The translations under genes and the position numbers were made by a program. A model generated the notes under the pieces. The model had not been told where the DNA came from and ran no database searches. It saw only the letters and a program-made list of their open reading frames with translations. This document shows positions 37,166-49,109 of a DNA stretch of 64,000 nt, in pieces. The stretch is from Marisa cornuarietis (lineage: Eukaryota > Mollusca > Gastropoda > Architaenioglossa > Ampullariidae): the NCBI GenBank assembly GCA_004794655.1, contig SMMW01000001.1, positions 8,432,001 to 8,496,000 on the forward strand, given 5' to 3'. The stretch's first letter is position 1. Every line of letters begins with the position of its first letter.

Positions 37166-37317
37166 AAAAGAGAGAGATGTGTGTGGGTGTGGGAGTGTCG
37201 ATCTGCATGGTTTGTTGGATTAGCTTAAAAGCAGAGTCCTACATTCTGTAATAGCAGTAAAAGCAGTAACGTCCAGTGATCTTTGGGAACTTCCTGACGC
37301 CGCTAACCCTATTCTTG

Positions 37318-37442
37318 TCACTGATGTTGCTGATCCTCACTATCACTCGTTGATGATCCTATACAGGCGATGCCACAATGAATCCTATACTGTCAATGAT
37401 AACATTGATCCTATACTGTCGATGGCGCCTTTGATCCTACAT
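37318..37442. repeat. Degenerate TTGATCCTATACTGTCGATG repeat
   Basis: GATCCTATACTGTCRATG-type segments recur about every 30 bases in roughly four imperfect copies. Confidence 0.6.
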
Positions 37443-40414
37443 TTTCACTAATTTTTTTTTTTTTTTGTATTTGAAGGAGTAGGGAGTTAGTCGCTATTGT
37501 TGTGAATTACAGATGCTTTCATGTAGATCGATCAGCTGACAAGCACATGAGCCGCAAATGTCCTTGGACGGGTCTTTGAACGATCAAGGTAACAGCTTTG
37601 TCCGCCCCTCCACTCATCACCACCACCAAGGCCCCAGCCCCCTGCTGAACCACCCTCCCCTATTTTCTACTTTCTTTATACGCGGAGCGTGGGAGGGTCG
37701 CTATTACAGTCTGACAGCGATTGGGGAGAAAGAGGCCTGTTATTAGAGTGAGGACTTCGCCAGCTATGCTATGCTTCTGTGTACTCTTTGCTTACAGCCC
37801 ATAAATATTTGTTATTGTTCTTTTGTTGTTGTTTTTTTTGGGGGGAGAAGATTATGTGTGTGTGTGTGGGGGGGGGTAGTCCGTATATGTGTGTGGGTGG
37901 CGTAGGGAGATGCTCGGCTTTGGTGGGGGGCAAACTCCATGCTGACAGTGAGCGACGTTCATATTCTTGTCCCCTTAGTATTTTTTGTTTTGTTTTGAGG
38001 GGGCTGCTGCCCGCCTTGCCCCCTCCCCCAGCCCCGCTGCTTCGTCAGTGTTTTTTGGGTTCTGACACAAGACATTCGAGTGCACCTCGCCTCTTTTTGT
38101 TCTCGCGTTCTTCGCCAGGGTAGCGTGACAAGCTGTGCTTACAGGTTCCTTCAAACCCTGGCGTTAAGGAATTTATTTTCTCCCCACACACACACTCAGT
38201 CTTGCTCTGTGTAACCCAGGTCACACTGCTAGCTTCCCTTTTCGTTTCTCCGTACTCGCGCACTGTAAACATAGCAACCTCGTGACTAGAGGCTCACCCT
38301 ACAATGACCCCAGGGCAGTGTGACCTCACCCTGGCCGACCTGCCGGACACGCCATGTCAGCGCCATCGTTGTATTGAGGCATGACCCACTAGCCTCGCTT
38401 CATATCCCCGCAGTAGTGGTCACCCCTGAAGCGAGTGGTGTAGATGTTCGAGACTAGTCCCGGATAAATGAATGATGCATATCTCGAGGAAAAGAAGGAT
38501 ATTTACCACCTGCATCAGCGACTATTGGTCCTGCAACTTCAAGCAATGAAAACAGCAATAATATATATATGGGAGCATGCTTTGAGCACTTGAGACAAAA
38601 ACAGGACATGGACAGCATACGAAGGAACAGGATGACCAACAGTACTGACAACGTACTCGTTACAGAAAAGGCGAGGGCAAATGGGTGGAATGAGGGCACA
38701 GACAGTGAGAACTGAGGAGTGACATTAATCTGCAAAGGAAGACGAACGGGGCTGACAACGTTAGATGTTAGATCTTCATCTTGCATACACGTCTCCGCTA
38801 CACGAGTAGGAAGCACAGGAGGATTGTGGACATGGAGGGAGGGGGGAATGAGGAAGGGAGATGTGCACTTGAACTCACTTCTTGGAACGGCGGCACGCTA
38901 GCCCCCCGAGGTGCCAAGCAGTCTTCCCGGAAGGCCTACGGCCATCTTTGCCGTCTACCTCTTGCTCTGTCGTGTGATGACGCAGGCAGGCAGGTGATGA
39001 CCTTTTCCGACCTCGCAGATCGTCTTGCAGCTGCTTAACAAATCTTGGTTCTTGGAACCGTTTAAACTGCCTGGTAGCACCATCACGTCTGATTGTCGAG
39101 GTCAGGAAACGGGTGTGACCTTTTTTCTTTTTTCTTTTTTTTTTTCTACTGGAGGTCGTCTCGTCTGTGCCCTAGTTTCTGGTTGACGTAGCGACCATTT
39201 CCTGACCTGCGAATTCTTCCGAAAATCGACTGGTGCTTCAGTTGAAGCGCTGGTACCACGTCACGTGGATTTTAATCAGTTCTCTCCTGGGTGCACTCTT
39301 TTGTTGAGTGTTGTTTGGCTGTTTTGATCTTTCAGCACTGTAATGACTCCAAGTCCTAAGCTCCAGTAGAGGGTCAGGTAGAATGCTATCGAAACTATCC
39401 AACCAGCTGACGTCGTTATGAAACCACGGAAATGCTGGGTATTTTTTTTAAAGAATCAATTTTGTGTTGCACATCCAAACTTTAATATGAATTGCTGACC
39501 ACATATTAATCTAGCATAATAAATCTGGAATCTAACCATGTATTAACGTGTTTTGATCAAGTTCATGTGTCAAAGTCATCGGCCAACTGTCATTTTCATA
39601 ATTGGTATCCACCTCCTCCTCTTTCATTTTATTCTGTGGTCAGCAAACTCCAGTTTATTATTAATTAGGATTCCCGTCTACACAACAACAGGTTGTAGAT
39701 GTTCCTTATGCATCGTGCATTTCTGCTGTATGCTGCCAGCTCACGTGCACAGTCAGATCATCCCGCCATGGGAGATCCTACGTGTGCACCGAGTGGGTGG
39801 AAGCACACAAGAGAATAAAATAATGAGTGGAAAGTGCGTCATAATTTGATTCTTGTCCTAGTCCTCAACAGGGGCGAGGGCCTCTCTGTCTCTTGGCACC
39901 AAGACCGTTGGATGTGGGTTTAGGTTTTGCCTCCGGCACAAGGTGCTGGATACAGCTTCACTTGTTTACCTGCCAGAGAACACCATTTATCGCGACTGTT
40001 TCATAAAATCACATTGGTTGTCGCATGATAATTTCAGTGTGATCAATGAAACCATGGAAAACACAGCATTTGTTTGAAACAATTGTCAGAGAAACGACCA
40101 CCTTTCTTGTTTTTGTCGCTTCCAGTTTTTGAGCAACCTGTGAAGAATTCTCGGCCAGTTTGTATGACCCAGTGGGCAGGTACTATGTTAGTCAGTTCTT
40201 CTTCTGCCATAAGACGTGTCCCCATGTTCACATGTTTATCTTGAAAGCAGACTTGGTTATCTGTACGCTTGTCTGCCTCGGCTTTGTTTTCACCCGACAG
40301 TTGTATAGTCGACCTCAAAATGACGTCAGGTGATGCATACAGCATCTACACACATCATGACCCTGTTCACCAGATGGCGCCAGCTTCAGACATTCCGCAC
40401 AATACTTAATTCAT

Positions 40415-40422
40415 GCTCTCTT

Positions 40423-40455
<33 letters not shown>

Positions 40456-40456
40456 T
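40415..40456. repeat. Compound (CT)n(CA)n microsatellite
   Basis: CTCTCTTTCTCTCTCTCTC runs directly into CACACACACACA. Confidence 0.93.
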
Positions 40457-41261
40457 TTACTTTTCTCTGTTCACTTTCTCTTTTAGTTTTCCCTTTATTA
40501 TTCCCGTTACCGAATGCATCTTTTCAGACGATTTATAGTGGAGAAAAATTAAAAGCATCATAACCGACGACTGTGATGACACTCATGAATAAGCATTCCC
40601 CACCATCAGTACGTCAGGCAAGTCGATAAATGTGCGATTGATTTAAGGCACACCTGATTGCTGTAAGGACTTGAGCAGCAGAGAAAGAATGTTGACTCTT
40701 AAGGAAGCAAGCGATACAGTCCATGTTTCGAGTGCTGAATCGTGCAGCAGAAGTGTGTGAGATGTGCTGGATACAGATGCTATTCTGTTTTGTTTATATG
40801 TAGAGGCGTTGCGTAGATGTGTTACTAATAGGTTAGAAAGGTGTCCTTGCGATAAGTGCGCATTAGCGTTAATTCGGTCAGGCTGCGAGTGTAGCCTGTG
40901 GTCTCATTTGCTTCAGTATGTAGAAAAAAAAACGAGCTGGCGTAATGTTTGTCACTCGCGTTATCTCTTGCGTGCGTGCACAAACATGCTTCCTGCGCAC
41001 AGAAACACACGTGGTGGGAAGTATGTTATTCAAATTCTTGAAGGACGTTAACCCCTTTCCTCGCTACAATAACAAAGGAGCGTAGGTGCGTGTGTGTGTG
41101 TGTGTGTGTGCACGCGCACGTAGGCTTCATTGGTATTTTTACGAGGAAGAGGTTAACGTACTTCGAGAATTTGAATAACATACCTCCCACTACCACTGCA
41201 GCCACCCCGTGAGGGCATGGTGTTAGAATCGAGCTGTAGGTGCTCACACGTAATACTGTAC

Positions 41262-41420
41262 TGCACTCTGGTCTGTATATTGCCCCCAGGGTTCAAGCTT
41301 TGTTTATACCGCACTGCACTCTGGTGTTTATATTGCGCAAACAGTTCAAATTTTATCGCTTAATTCTGCTATGGATTCTAGTCCTTACATCTCACCAACA
41401 GTTCAAGCTTTGTTAATTAA
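41262..41420. repeat. Approximately 62-bp tandem repeat, about 2.5 copies
   Basis: CTGCACTCTGGT-TGTATATTGC and GTTCAAGCTTTGTT segments alternate; copies are diverged. Confidence 0.65.
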
Positions 41421-42008
41421 AGTTAGTCAAAGACGTGCGGACACGTTCTCGCTTCCTTCCTGGTTGTTTTTCGTCTTCATTCTCGTCCTCCCGGTCCTCT
41501 CAGTCCTCTCAGTCCTCTCAGTCCTCTATCTTCCTGTTCCCTTTACTATCGCTACCTGTGTAGGAAGCTAAGGCAGACAGCCGCAGTTACATAACCACGT
41601 AGACTCGTAGAGATTCCGCGCATAAATGGCGTGGCTCTGGCGGAAGGCGGGTGGTCAGAGAGCCGGGAGGAGGATGACAACTCAACAGCGATATCACTGT
41701 GAGTAAACAGAGGGAGCTTCTAAGCTCGGCGAACAGGAGGCCGGTGTTTACAAACTGTGACCCGGCCCTATAGTTTTTCAATAACATTGACACCGTGTCA
41801 GACCGCCCTAGTGTGACCCGCGCCGCCTAGTGCGTATAACCAGCTCCGTGTGCCTGCGAAATTATCCATCCGTTTATGCCGTGGAACCCAGCACTCCGCG
41901 CCCAGGGCCTGCCAGCCTCGTGTTTCTCAGTTTCTGCAACAAGCTTGTTCTTTTTTTCTTCCTCACGCAGGTAAGTACTGCCATCACTCCCTGCCGCGCT
42001 GACTTTGC

Positions 42009-42053
42009 CACTCACTCACTCACTCACTCACTCACTCACTCACTCACTCACTC
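42009..42053. repeat. (CACT)n microsatellite
   Basis: Eleven CACT tetramers in a row, nearly perfect. Confidence 0.95.
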
Positions 42054-42214
42054 GCCATACCCATGTTATTTTGCTTATTGTTTCATTGATTTGCCCAGCC
42101 TGTCTCGTACTTAGTCCAACTCGCTTCTATACTTTCTTTTCACGTTATCTGCATGTAGGATTAAAAAAAGAAATAACTCCAAGCACCAGCGATATACGTT
42201 TGAATGTATCTGTG

Positions 42215-42480
42215 TTGGCATGTCAGCTGGCTGTGTCGGTATGATGTCAGCTGGTTGTGTCGGTATGTCAGCTGGTTGTGTCAGTATGATGTCAGCTGGC
42301 TGTGTCGGTATGATGTCAGCTGACTGTGTCGGTATGATGTCAGCCGGTTGTGTCGGTATGATGTCAGCTGGCTGTGTCGGTATGATGTCAGCTGACTGTG
42401 TCGGTATGATGTCAGCTGGCTGTGTCGGTATGATGTCAGCAGGTTGTGTCAGTGTGATGTCCACTGGCTGTGTGGGCACG
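42215..42480. repeat. 24-bp minisatellite, about 11 copies, open on both strands
   Basis: The unit ATGTCAGCTGGCTGTGTCGG plus TATG recurs with single-base variants and two 3-bp-short units. As the unit length is divisible by three, the + strand reads as repeated MSAGCVGM and the minus strand as repeated PADIIPTQ, within a 184-codon open frame (42111-42665). No transcript signals or unique flanking domain support real translation, so I annotate it as a repeat. Confidence 0.9.
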
Positions 42481-43506
42481 TAGCTCGCTATGCGGCATGA
42501 TGTCAGCTGTGCACGTCTTTTCTCGTTTTCGTTTGCTTCGTTGAATGCATCCACGCGCTGACCAGCGTTTGCCCACCATCGTGGGCCGGAGGGTCTCCCG
42601 GTGCTGAGACGAGCCGTAGTGCGTAGCATCACCTTGCCGACCGCTGTCCGCCGGCTCATCCCCACCCCTGCAACAGACCTGACATTCTTTTGCTTGAGGT
42701 TCCCACCTTTTCCGTGGAAGAGGAAGATGTTAAAGCATTATGTCAGACGAGAAGAAAACTTGCTGGTGGTGGTGGGGGAAGGGAGGAGATGTTAACTAGA
42801 CAGATCTACACCCACCTTCTTGCTGATGAGAGTTTGGTGGGTCGTGCAAACGTAACACTCGTTTAATTAAAAGATAAGAAAAGATATGGAAATAATTGAT
42901 TTTAGCGCGCATTCTAACACCAGGAGCACCCAAAACTAACAGCTACATGTAGTTTAGGGGCCATTAAGTCCAACGTCGTGCAGGTATTGGCACGGCGGCC
43001 TCCCCCGCCCCTCCCAGTTGGTGGCAGCCAGCCGAGGGCCATGCCGTACAGCAGCGGAGGGTCAGACTGGTCCACGTTGTGGTCACGTTCATGTACGGCG
43101 CCCATCAGCTGTGGGTGATCGATCGTCCAGTGCTGGCCACATACGGTGACAGGCAGCTGCACGAGTGGGCCTCGCAGTTCAGATCGATACGCTGTTCACA
43201 GCACGTGCAATGCTCCACTTGGTCTTGTGGGGTGTGAGTGACAGAGGGCTATGGACCGTTACATAACTAGGTGCGCGACCCGGTGTGTCGTTTAACCACA
43301 AACACACGTAACACTGTCGGGGCTTGCATAATCATGGTCAGCGGCCTTGAGACGGCCACGTTTACAAAAACAGTGAAAAATGCCACAAACGGTTCAGAGA
43401 TCGCGGCATAATAAATGTTTGTACTTCATCACTTTCCACTTTAAAAACGGAAATAAATACGTATACAAGTAAAATTTGGTCCTATCGTCAACCGTTAGAA
43501 CTGTGT

Positions 43507-43507
<1 letters not shown>

Positions 43508-43541
<34 letters not shown>

Positions 43542-43546
43542 GGAGA
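43508..43546. repeat. (GA)n microsatellite
   Basis: GAGAGA run with two AAA/GGG interruptions. Confidence 0.93.
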
Positions 43547-44062
43547 AGCACTGTGACAGACAACTGTATGAAAAAAGATGTTTCCATATGTCATAATCTT
43601 CAAGCTGTGATTATTTCATTCTTTAAAGTATTCTCGAGGACGCTAAAAATGCCTTTTGCTAAGCGGCACCCTCTTCCAAGATATTCTGTTAGACATTCCT
43701 ACTCACTAGATATTCCGATAGATGGTCGTACTCACAAGAGGGCCAAACCTACTAAACCTGCTTAAGTGTCTTCATGAAACTGAAAAATAAAAGTTACTTT
43801 GAGGCTTTCAGATTATTGTATTGCAGATTTTACGTATGTAAATAAATAACATGCACAGAAGAAATCAGTTTTAAATTTGGGTCAGGTTTTGTGGTGAAGG
43901 TAAACTCCACGGGAAGTGCCCCTTCATACTAGTATATTCGCAAAACCTGTAGACACCGACGTTTATAAGAGGGAGAGAGAGAGAGGGCCGTGGGCACACG
44001 GTGATATGAATATTACGCAACTGTTTTGCTGCTTTTGTTTATATCTGCCAGGTGGGATTTTA

Positions 44063-44072
44063 GCGCATGCGC
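44063..44072. promoter_or_regulatory. NRF1-type palindrome GCGCATGCGC
   Basis: Second exact copy of the 10-bp palindrome in the window. No associated promoter features other than modest CpG content. Confidence 0.25.
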
Positions 44073-44270
44073 ACTCTCTCTGTCCCTCACACACACACGA
44101 AGATAGGAAGAGGTCACCCTGCCTTTGGCGTGACATGGCATTGGCAACTCAGTGCACATAAGTCGCGGAAAGTACAATGCATCCTCCCTACTCTTACCCC
44201 CTCCATAGTTATGGGCGACCAGGTGCCCGCATGTCACGCCAAACGGAACGCCGCCGCGAACACTCGTCAC

Positions 44271-44297
44271 GTGTCGCACGATCGATGTGCATGTTTG
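44271..44297. repeat. Dispersed repeat, copy A
   Basis: GTGTCGCACGATCGATGTGC followed by ATGT matches 47272-47300 with very few differences. Weaker similarity continues about 40 bases downstream (ATG-TGAC, CACCA-TAGT/CACCATCGT). Same orientation in both places. Confidence 0.6.
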
Positions 44298-45249
44298 AAT
44301 GTTATGACATCACCACTATAGTGGGATGGTACCAAAGATCGGTAGGTAGCGCCAGCCGGGTTCATGGGGTCAAGCAAGCCCTGGTAATTGAGACAAAGTG
44401 GCGTGCCGACGCACGAGAAACTTTCCGGGTGTGAGTGCTGGTGATGGTGGGGCCTGCAAAGGAGATCAAGGAAATGACAAGGTTCAAGTCTTTAACTTTT
44501 TTAAGGCCAATCATACTGTTGGACACCGGGGTTTGTCGCGATGCGATCTTCCTTAGAGAGTTTGGGGCAGTCGTATTCGGACTTCGGACTTGGAGGTGGC
44601 CTTCGCGGGAAGGCGTTAACACCCTCTGCTCACGCCGAAACAAAAGACAGGAACCGGAGGGCGGAGGGGCTCCGAAATCTTCACACAGCTGACGATGAAT
44701 ATGACGATGGGGTCGTTACTTCTAACCCTGGACCCATTAAAAAAAAGGGCCGAGAAAAAAGGCATTTAAGTACTGCCACAAGCGGGACGTCCGTGTGCAA
44801 CACCCGTTGTCATGTGTGCGCATGCCCAGATCTCTTTACGAGATAACTGACGAAAGATGTCGGTCGTTTGTACCAGAAGAATGCACTCTGTGCATCACGT
44901 CACGCGCAGCTGGGGGAGTGCATGGGGTGTCACAAGACACTCTGGGCGTCGGAGCGTCGAGGCTTTCTGATTGGCTCCTTGCAATATACATGGTATTATG
45001 CACAAAGGATGTTAGCGGTTCACCTGCTGAGTAATTTGTCTCTTCTGGATTGAACCATCGAATAAACAAACATAAATAAATAAACAACAATATAGAGAAA
45101 AAAACAACGAGGTTATTACACATTGCTAGTCTGGTTTAGTGATTCTCATGTCTAAAGGAGAATAAATTATTTATTTGGTCGTGACCAGACATTTGAGATG
45201 CATGTTTACGCTGATTTGAGAAATCGAGGGTAGCGGCCCCACTTCGTTC

Positions 45250-45625
45250 AATGTCATTGCTTTTATGTTCCCTGTATGAGATCTGGAGCAGCTTCCTCAG
45301 GCACTTGATCTCGAATGCCGGGATTCTCCTGTTCTTATCGGCAGGCAGTGTCCACGTGTCACATCCGTATTAGGAGGGAAGTGTACAGTCTGTCGTTAGT
45401 AACAAACCTTATCTGTTGCTGCGCCAGATCCTGCCCACCCTGGCCATTGCCACTGTTCCTGTAGCAATCCCGATGCGGATGTCTACCATACAGCTGCCAT
45501 CTTTAGAAAGGTAGAAGTACTTAAACTGTTCATCTCGAACTGTTCTCCGTTCATGCAGATCTCTGCTTTGCGGTTACCGTTGATCTTGACTTTGCTGAAC
45601 CTTGCTTTATTGTCTTAGGATCAGA
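45250..45625 (-). mobile_element. LINE remnant (reverse transcriptase C-terminal region)
   Basis: The minus strand reads NGNRKAEICMNGEQFE (the family's GSGKAEIYMNGVQLEE block), then frameshifted equivalents of the KDGSS-IRIRIATATAAMARL block, an RFVTNDRL block, and an ISYREHK-like end near 45270. This is the same family and region as the 30.2-kb copy, with many stops and shifts. It lacks the catalytic box. Confidence 0.8.
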
Positions 45626-46046
45626 TGTTCTATTCCCTAAGAGACAGCACATCATATTAACTGTCATAATAAAATATGTGCTAGTGTCTCATATTACAGA
45701 AATAATATCAGTTTTACCTGACTGTTGCCGTAAAATCTTTCCTTTCTTGTCAGCTCATTAATTGTTTTTTTTTTAGAATTGTTCACTGAGCAATAACCTT
45801 ATAAGGCTACGTAAATCGTAGTCCTGAAACCTGTTGCTTGGAGTGACTTCCTGCACTTGTGTTGGAATTGATTTCTCTCTTCCCCAAGGCTATTTTCTCA
45901 CCATTTCCTCACCATTGCTCTTTCTTCATTTATGCTATATATATATATATAAACACATTGTGTATTTTAGAATGATATAAAATTGCTTACTAGGTAGGAC
46001 TAGAGCAATGGTGTCCTAACTAAGAGGCGCATCAAACGTCCCCTAT
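45626..46046. other. Non-coding stretch
   Basis: A/T-rich, with a TATATATATATA run near 45938-45951. Nothing gene-like. Confidence 0.65.
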
Positions 46047-46142
46047 AGGACCCAGCTGTCGAGAATGGATCATAGAATACGACGAGGGTTGGGAAAGGTA
46101 ACGGCCTCGAAAAGGTTTGAGGAAGACCATTATCTTTACCTG
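46047..46142 (+). mobile_element. SINE copy 2 (diverged, internally deleted)
   Basis: GGACCCAGCTGTCGAGAATGG, then AGGGTTGGGAAAGGTAACGGC, then GAAAAGGTTTGAGGAAGACC and TTATCTTTACCTG align in order with the SINE at 49.1 kb, which has CGACCCAGCTGACGGGAATG, AGGGTTGAGGAAGGTAAGGC, GAAAAGGTTATGGGATGACC and TTACCTTTACCTG. About 100 bases of the 49.1-kb copy's middle are missing here. Confidence 0.7.
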
Positions 46143-49109
46143 TTAGGCATGATTAATTAAAAAAAAGTAATTGCCTACCAGTTTTTAAAATATTTTTTAC
46201 ACTTCGACGCATGTAAGGCTTACAAAATACTTACATAGATGAAGCGGCAAGTAGAAATGATCGTGATAATGTGTGACATGGATTCCAAGCATGTGGCCAG
46301 GCTATCTGTGCTTCTTATTTCTAGGCTAGCGCATAGAATACAAAAATAGAAGTTGACGGAGGTGGGCTCTTTGAAGAATTTAGTACTCCCTTTCTTTCGT
46401 CGCAGCACACACACACACACCTAAACCCGAAACCAACCCAGTCACCCCCCCCACACACACACACACTGTTCACATCTTTATGGTCAAATTAAAACTGCGG
46501 TAGGGATGATATTACTGGAAGAATTTATTATCGAACAAGAAAGTCTTTGACGCCCGTTTGAAACGTGGCGCCGCTTGAATGGTTGGAACTGAAAATGTTA
46601 GCGAATTTCATACTTTGGGATAAGGAGGAAAACTCACCCCCTGTTGACCCATGGCAACGGTGTAGAGATGGAGGTGGAAGCAGCGTTGAAGGGATAGGTA
46701 TAGTGAAATGTCAAGGTCACCGTGGAGCAGCTGTGCTGTGGCAGCTGTCCAGCACAACCTCCCTGTCAAGCAAGTGCAGCTTGTTCCCCTTCACATCGTT
46801 TTCGGGGAACAGATTTGTCACTGGTGATGATGTTGAAAGCTCTGTCTGAGGTGAACAAATTTCGTCGGGGCGAGATAATGGGGGAGCCGTAAGGGGTTGT
46901 GAATTTCCACAAAGGGGAAGGTCCTTGTTTACCTTCCATGTATTTTGCATATAAATATATACCCGGGCCTTAAAGAGGGTATTTTATCTTTGATAGAGTC
47001 GACCATTTTTTATAGTCACTAACGCTGAGGCTTTATATTCCTGTCACGTGATCGGTCTTTATCCTTGTCCCTCAGAATATTTTGTAAATCTGTCACTTTT
47101 ATGGGTATTCTAACTTTCCTCTTTTTGTTTCTTTTTAATCTCGTGTTGTTTGCAGGTACCGCAGAGCCATAAAAAATCACACAAAGGAACACAAATGTCG
47201 TGAGCATTGTCTGCTGTGATTTTGCCTGGTGACGGCAACCCAGAGGGGACAGCGCGCGGCAGGACCCATCGTGTGTCGCACAATCGATGTGCACATGTAG
47301 ATGTGACGAAAGCGCCACCATCGTCTGCTTCCATTTCAACATAGATATCCACACTAGAAATCGGATGCAGAGCTTCGGGCATGTGTTGGCACTGAACAGA
47401 TGCAGAGCTTATCGTTTTCTGCTTTCGGCCTTTGCGCGTGCATGCAGGTGTTCTTTGTTATTGTTCCTGTGATTATTTTCTCCCGTATTTATTTACGTTC
47501 TCACTTTAGTTTTAAGTGTGAAAGCCACACGTAATGGTCCTCTGTGCATAATCTGTATCAAGACGCGGCTTTATCGTCAGGACAAAGGGTCGTGTACATT
47601 ATTTGAAGACACCATTTTATGACAGGAAAAATGGTTCGAAAATGAACTCTATAAAACAGAGTACATTTTTTACCAAAAATATGCACCATTCTTAGACGAA
47701 ACAATCCCATACCACCCTTAGAGTTTGAGGAGATGATGGACTGCACAAGTTTGTAGGGATGATCCAAACGCATTTCCCGTTGATTCCATTTTAGTAGAGC
47801 TTATTACAGGAAACGGCATTTTCTTGTCTTTCGTTTATTCTCTTTGTTTTTAAGTTCGCACACATGACCTGAAGACCTATTTATTATGTTCGAAGTTCTA
47901 AAATGGCTTTGTTGAGAAAGGCGCAACCTTCGTATAACTGGACGCCTGTCACGAAAACAGCCCTGTGCCCCATTCCGGAGTGAAAGAGCAGCGATGCCCT
48001 GACAAAATGCTGTCTGTAGACTTTGCTGCTGCCGAAGGGGCAGCCAATCAGACATCGCTGTATCACCTGTATGACTTCGGGTGTTCGTGGGGCACAAGTG
48101 GGCGAGCTGGTTATACGTTCACACACATCGGCACAGCTTAAGGGAATCTTCTTGCTAGAATTGTGGTCATGAGGACCATTCCTCGTCAGGAATATTTCAG
48201 TGACAGCCTGGGGGATGGCGTGTACCAACCAAATATAGATGCTGGCACTAGTGACTTTACTGAGACGATGTTGGGAATCGGTCTGTTTATAGTCTGAGGC
48301 TACTGAGGCGCCACTGAACTGAACTGAACTGAATCGATTCTATCCTTGAGGCTCATTGAACTGCCCATAGTGGTTACGAAACTGTCATAGGTGCGGTTAG
48401 ATCTACCTACAACCATACGACAAATGTGCAGGGTACTCCACACGTAATGAACCAGTTTTTTTTTTAAATCTGATGACAGTTTGGTACTTCTTTAGGGGAA
48501 AAATATTCACTGTTGTATATAACTTCGGAAATTTATCAGTGTATGAGAAAGAGAAATTTAAAAGTAAGTATTGTGCCAAGCAGAGGGAAGGAACAAAATC
48601 TTGAGCGACTTCGCATTGTTTACAAATTCGTACATAACTTTATAATTATACGACCTGTGTTATATACAGTTGACAACCCTTTGGTGCAAGTCACAGGAGT
48701 ATCACTGCAGTTTACATGCTACTTTAATATGTTCTTGATACATTTGATGTTCCTTAACTCTATGGCAACTTCTGGGGCTTTGCCGTTAATATGTTTGTCT
48801 CTAGACAAGCTGACACTGTTATCTCAGCCTATTGTTATGAGGTATGGAGTGTGTCAGAATTTTTACCAAACTGTTTGGACGTGAGGAGAGTGTGAGAATG
48901 TTCACCAAACTACCGACCTTTCACCCCCCCTCCCCAAACGTTGCACTTCTCCACTTTTTTTAACCTCTTGTACAGTTCAACTGATTTTACAGTATCAGTC
49001 AGGGAAAAGCTGGACATCACTTTGGCACTTGATACGAATAGATATAAAGATGACACTAAAATCCCCAACTCAAATGATTAACGGAACATTAAGGCAAATA
49101 TAATTAATA
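46143..49109. other. Non-coding stretch, no gene recognised
   Basis: Contains CA microsatellites near 46405-46422 and 46454-46466, the dispersed repeat copy B, and an (ACTGA)n-like run CTGAACTGAACTGAACTGAA near 48316-48335. Open frames up to 123 codons show no domain. Confidence 0.5.
47272..47300. repeat. Dispersed repeat, copy B
   Basis: GTGTCGCACAATCGATGTGC and following bases match copy A at 44271-44297. Confidence 0.6.

Larger units (their letters stand above)
37166..42008. other. Non-coding stretch, no gene recognised
   Basis: Contains poly-G/GT runs near 37840-37900, a T-rich block at 39118-39148, a CTCTCT/CACACA microsatellite (40415-40456) and small tandem repeats. Frames above 100 codons (37779-38123 +, 38454-38816 -) show no known domains and no codon pattern I can defend. 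Confidence 0.5.
42481..45249. other. Non-coding stretch, no gene recognised
   Basis: Holds a CpG-rich block (42940-43260) with a minus-strand frame of 82 codons, a GA microsatellite (43508-43546) and an NRF1-type palindrome. None is backed by splice sites or a known family. Confidence 0.5.

Noticed and set aside
38454..38816. 120-codon minus frame with a hydrophobic stretch
   Set aside because: A possible transmembrane-like segment (LSVLLVILFLRML) is visible, but there is no homologue, signal context or splice evidence.
48316..48335. ACTGA pentamer run thought to be a LINE tail
   Set aside because: No LINE coding blocks lie upstream on either strand; simple repeat only.
48513..48884. 123-codon + frame
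   Set aside because: A/T-rich chance frame, no motif, no splice signals considered convincing.
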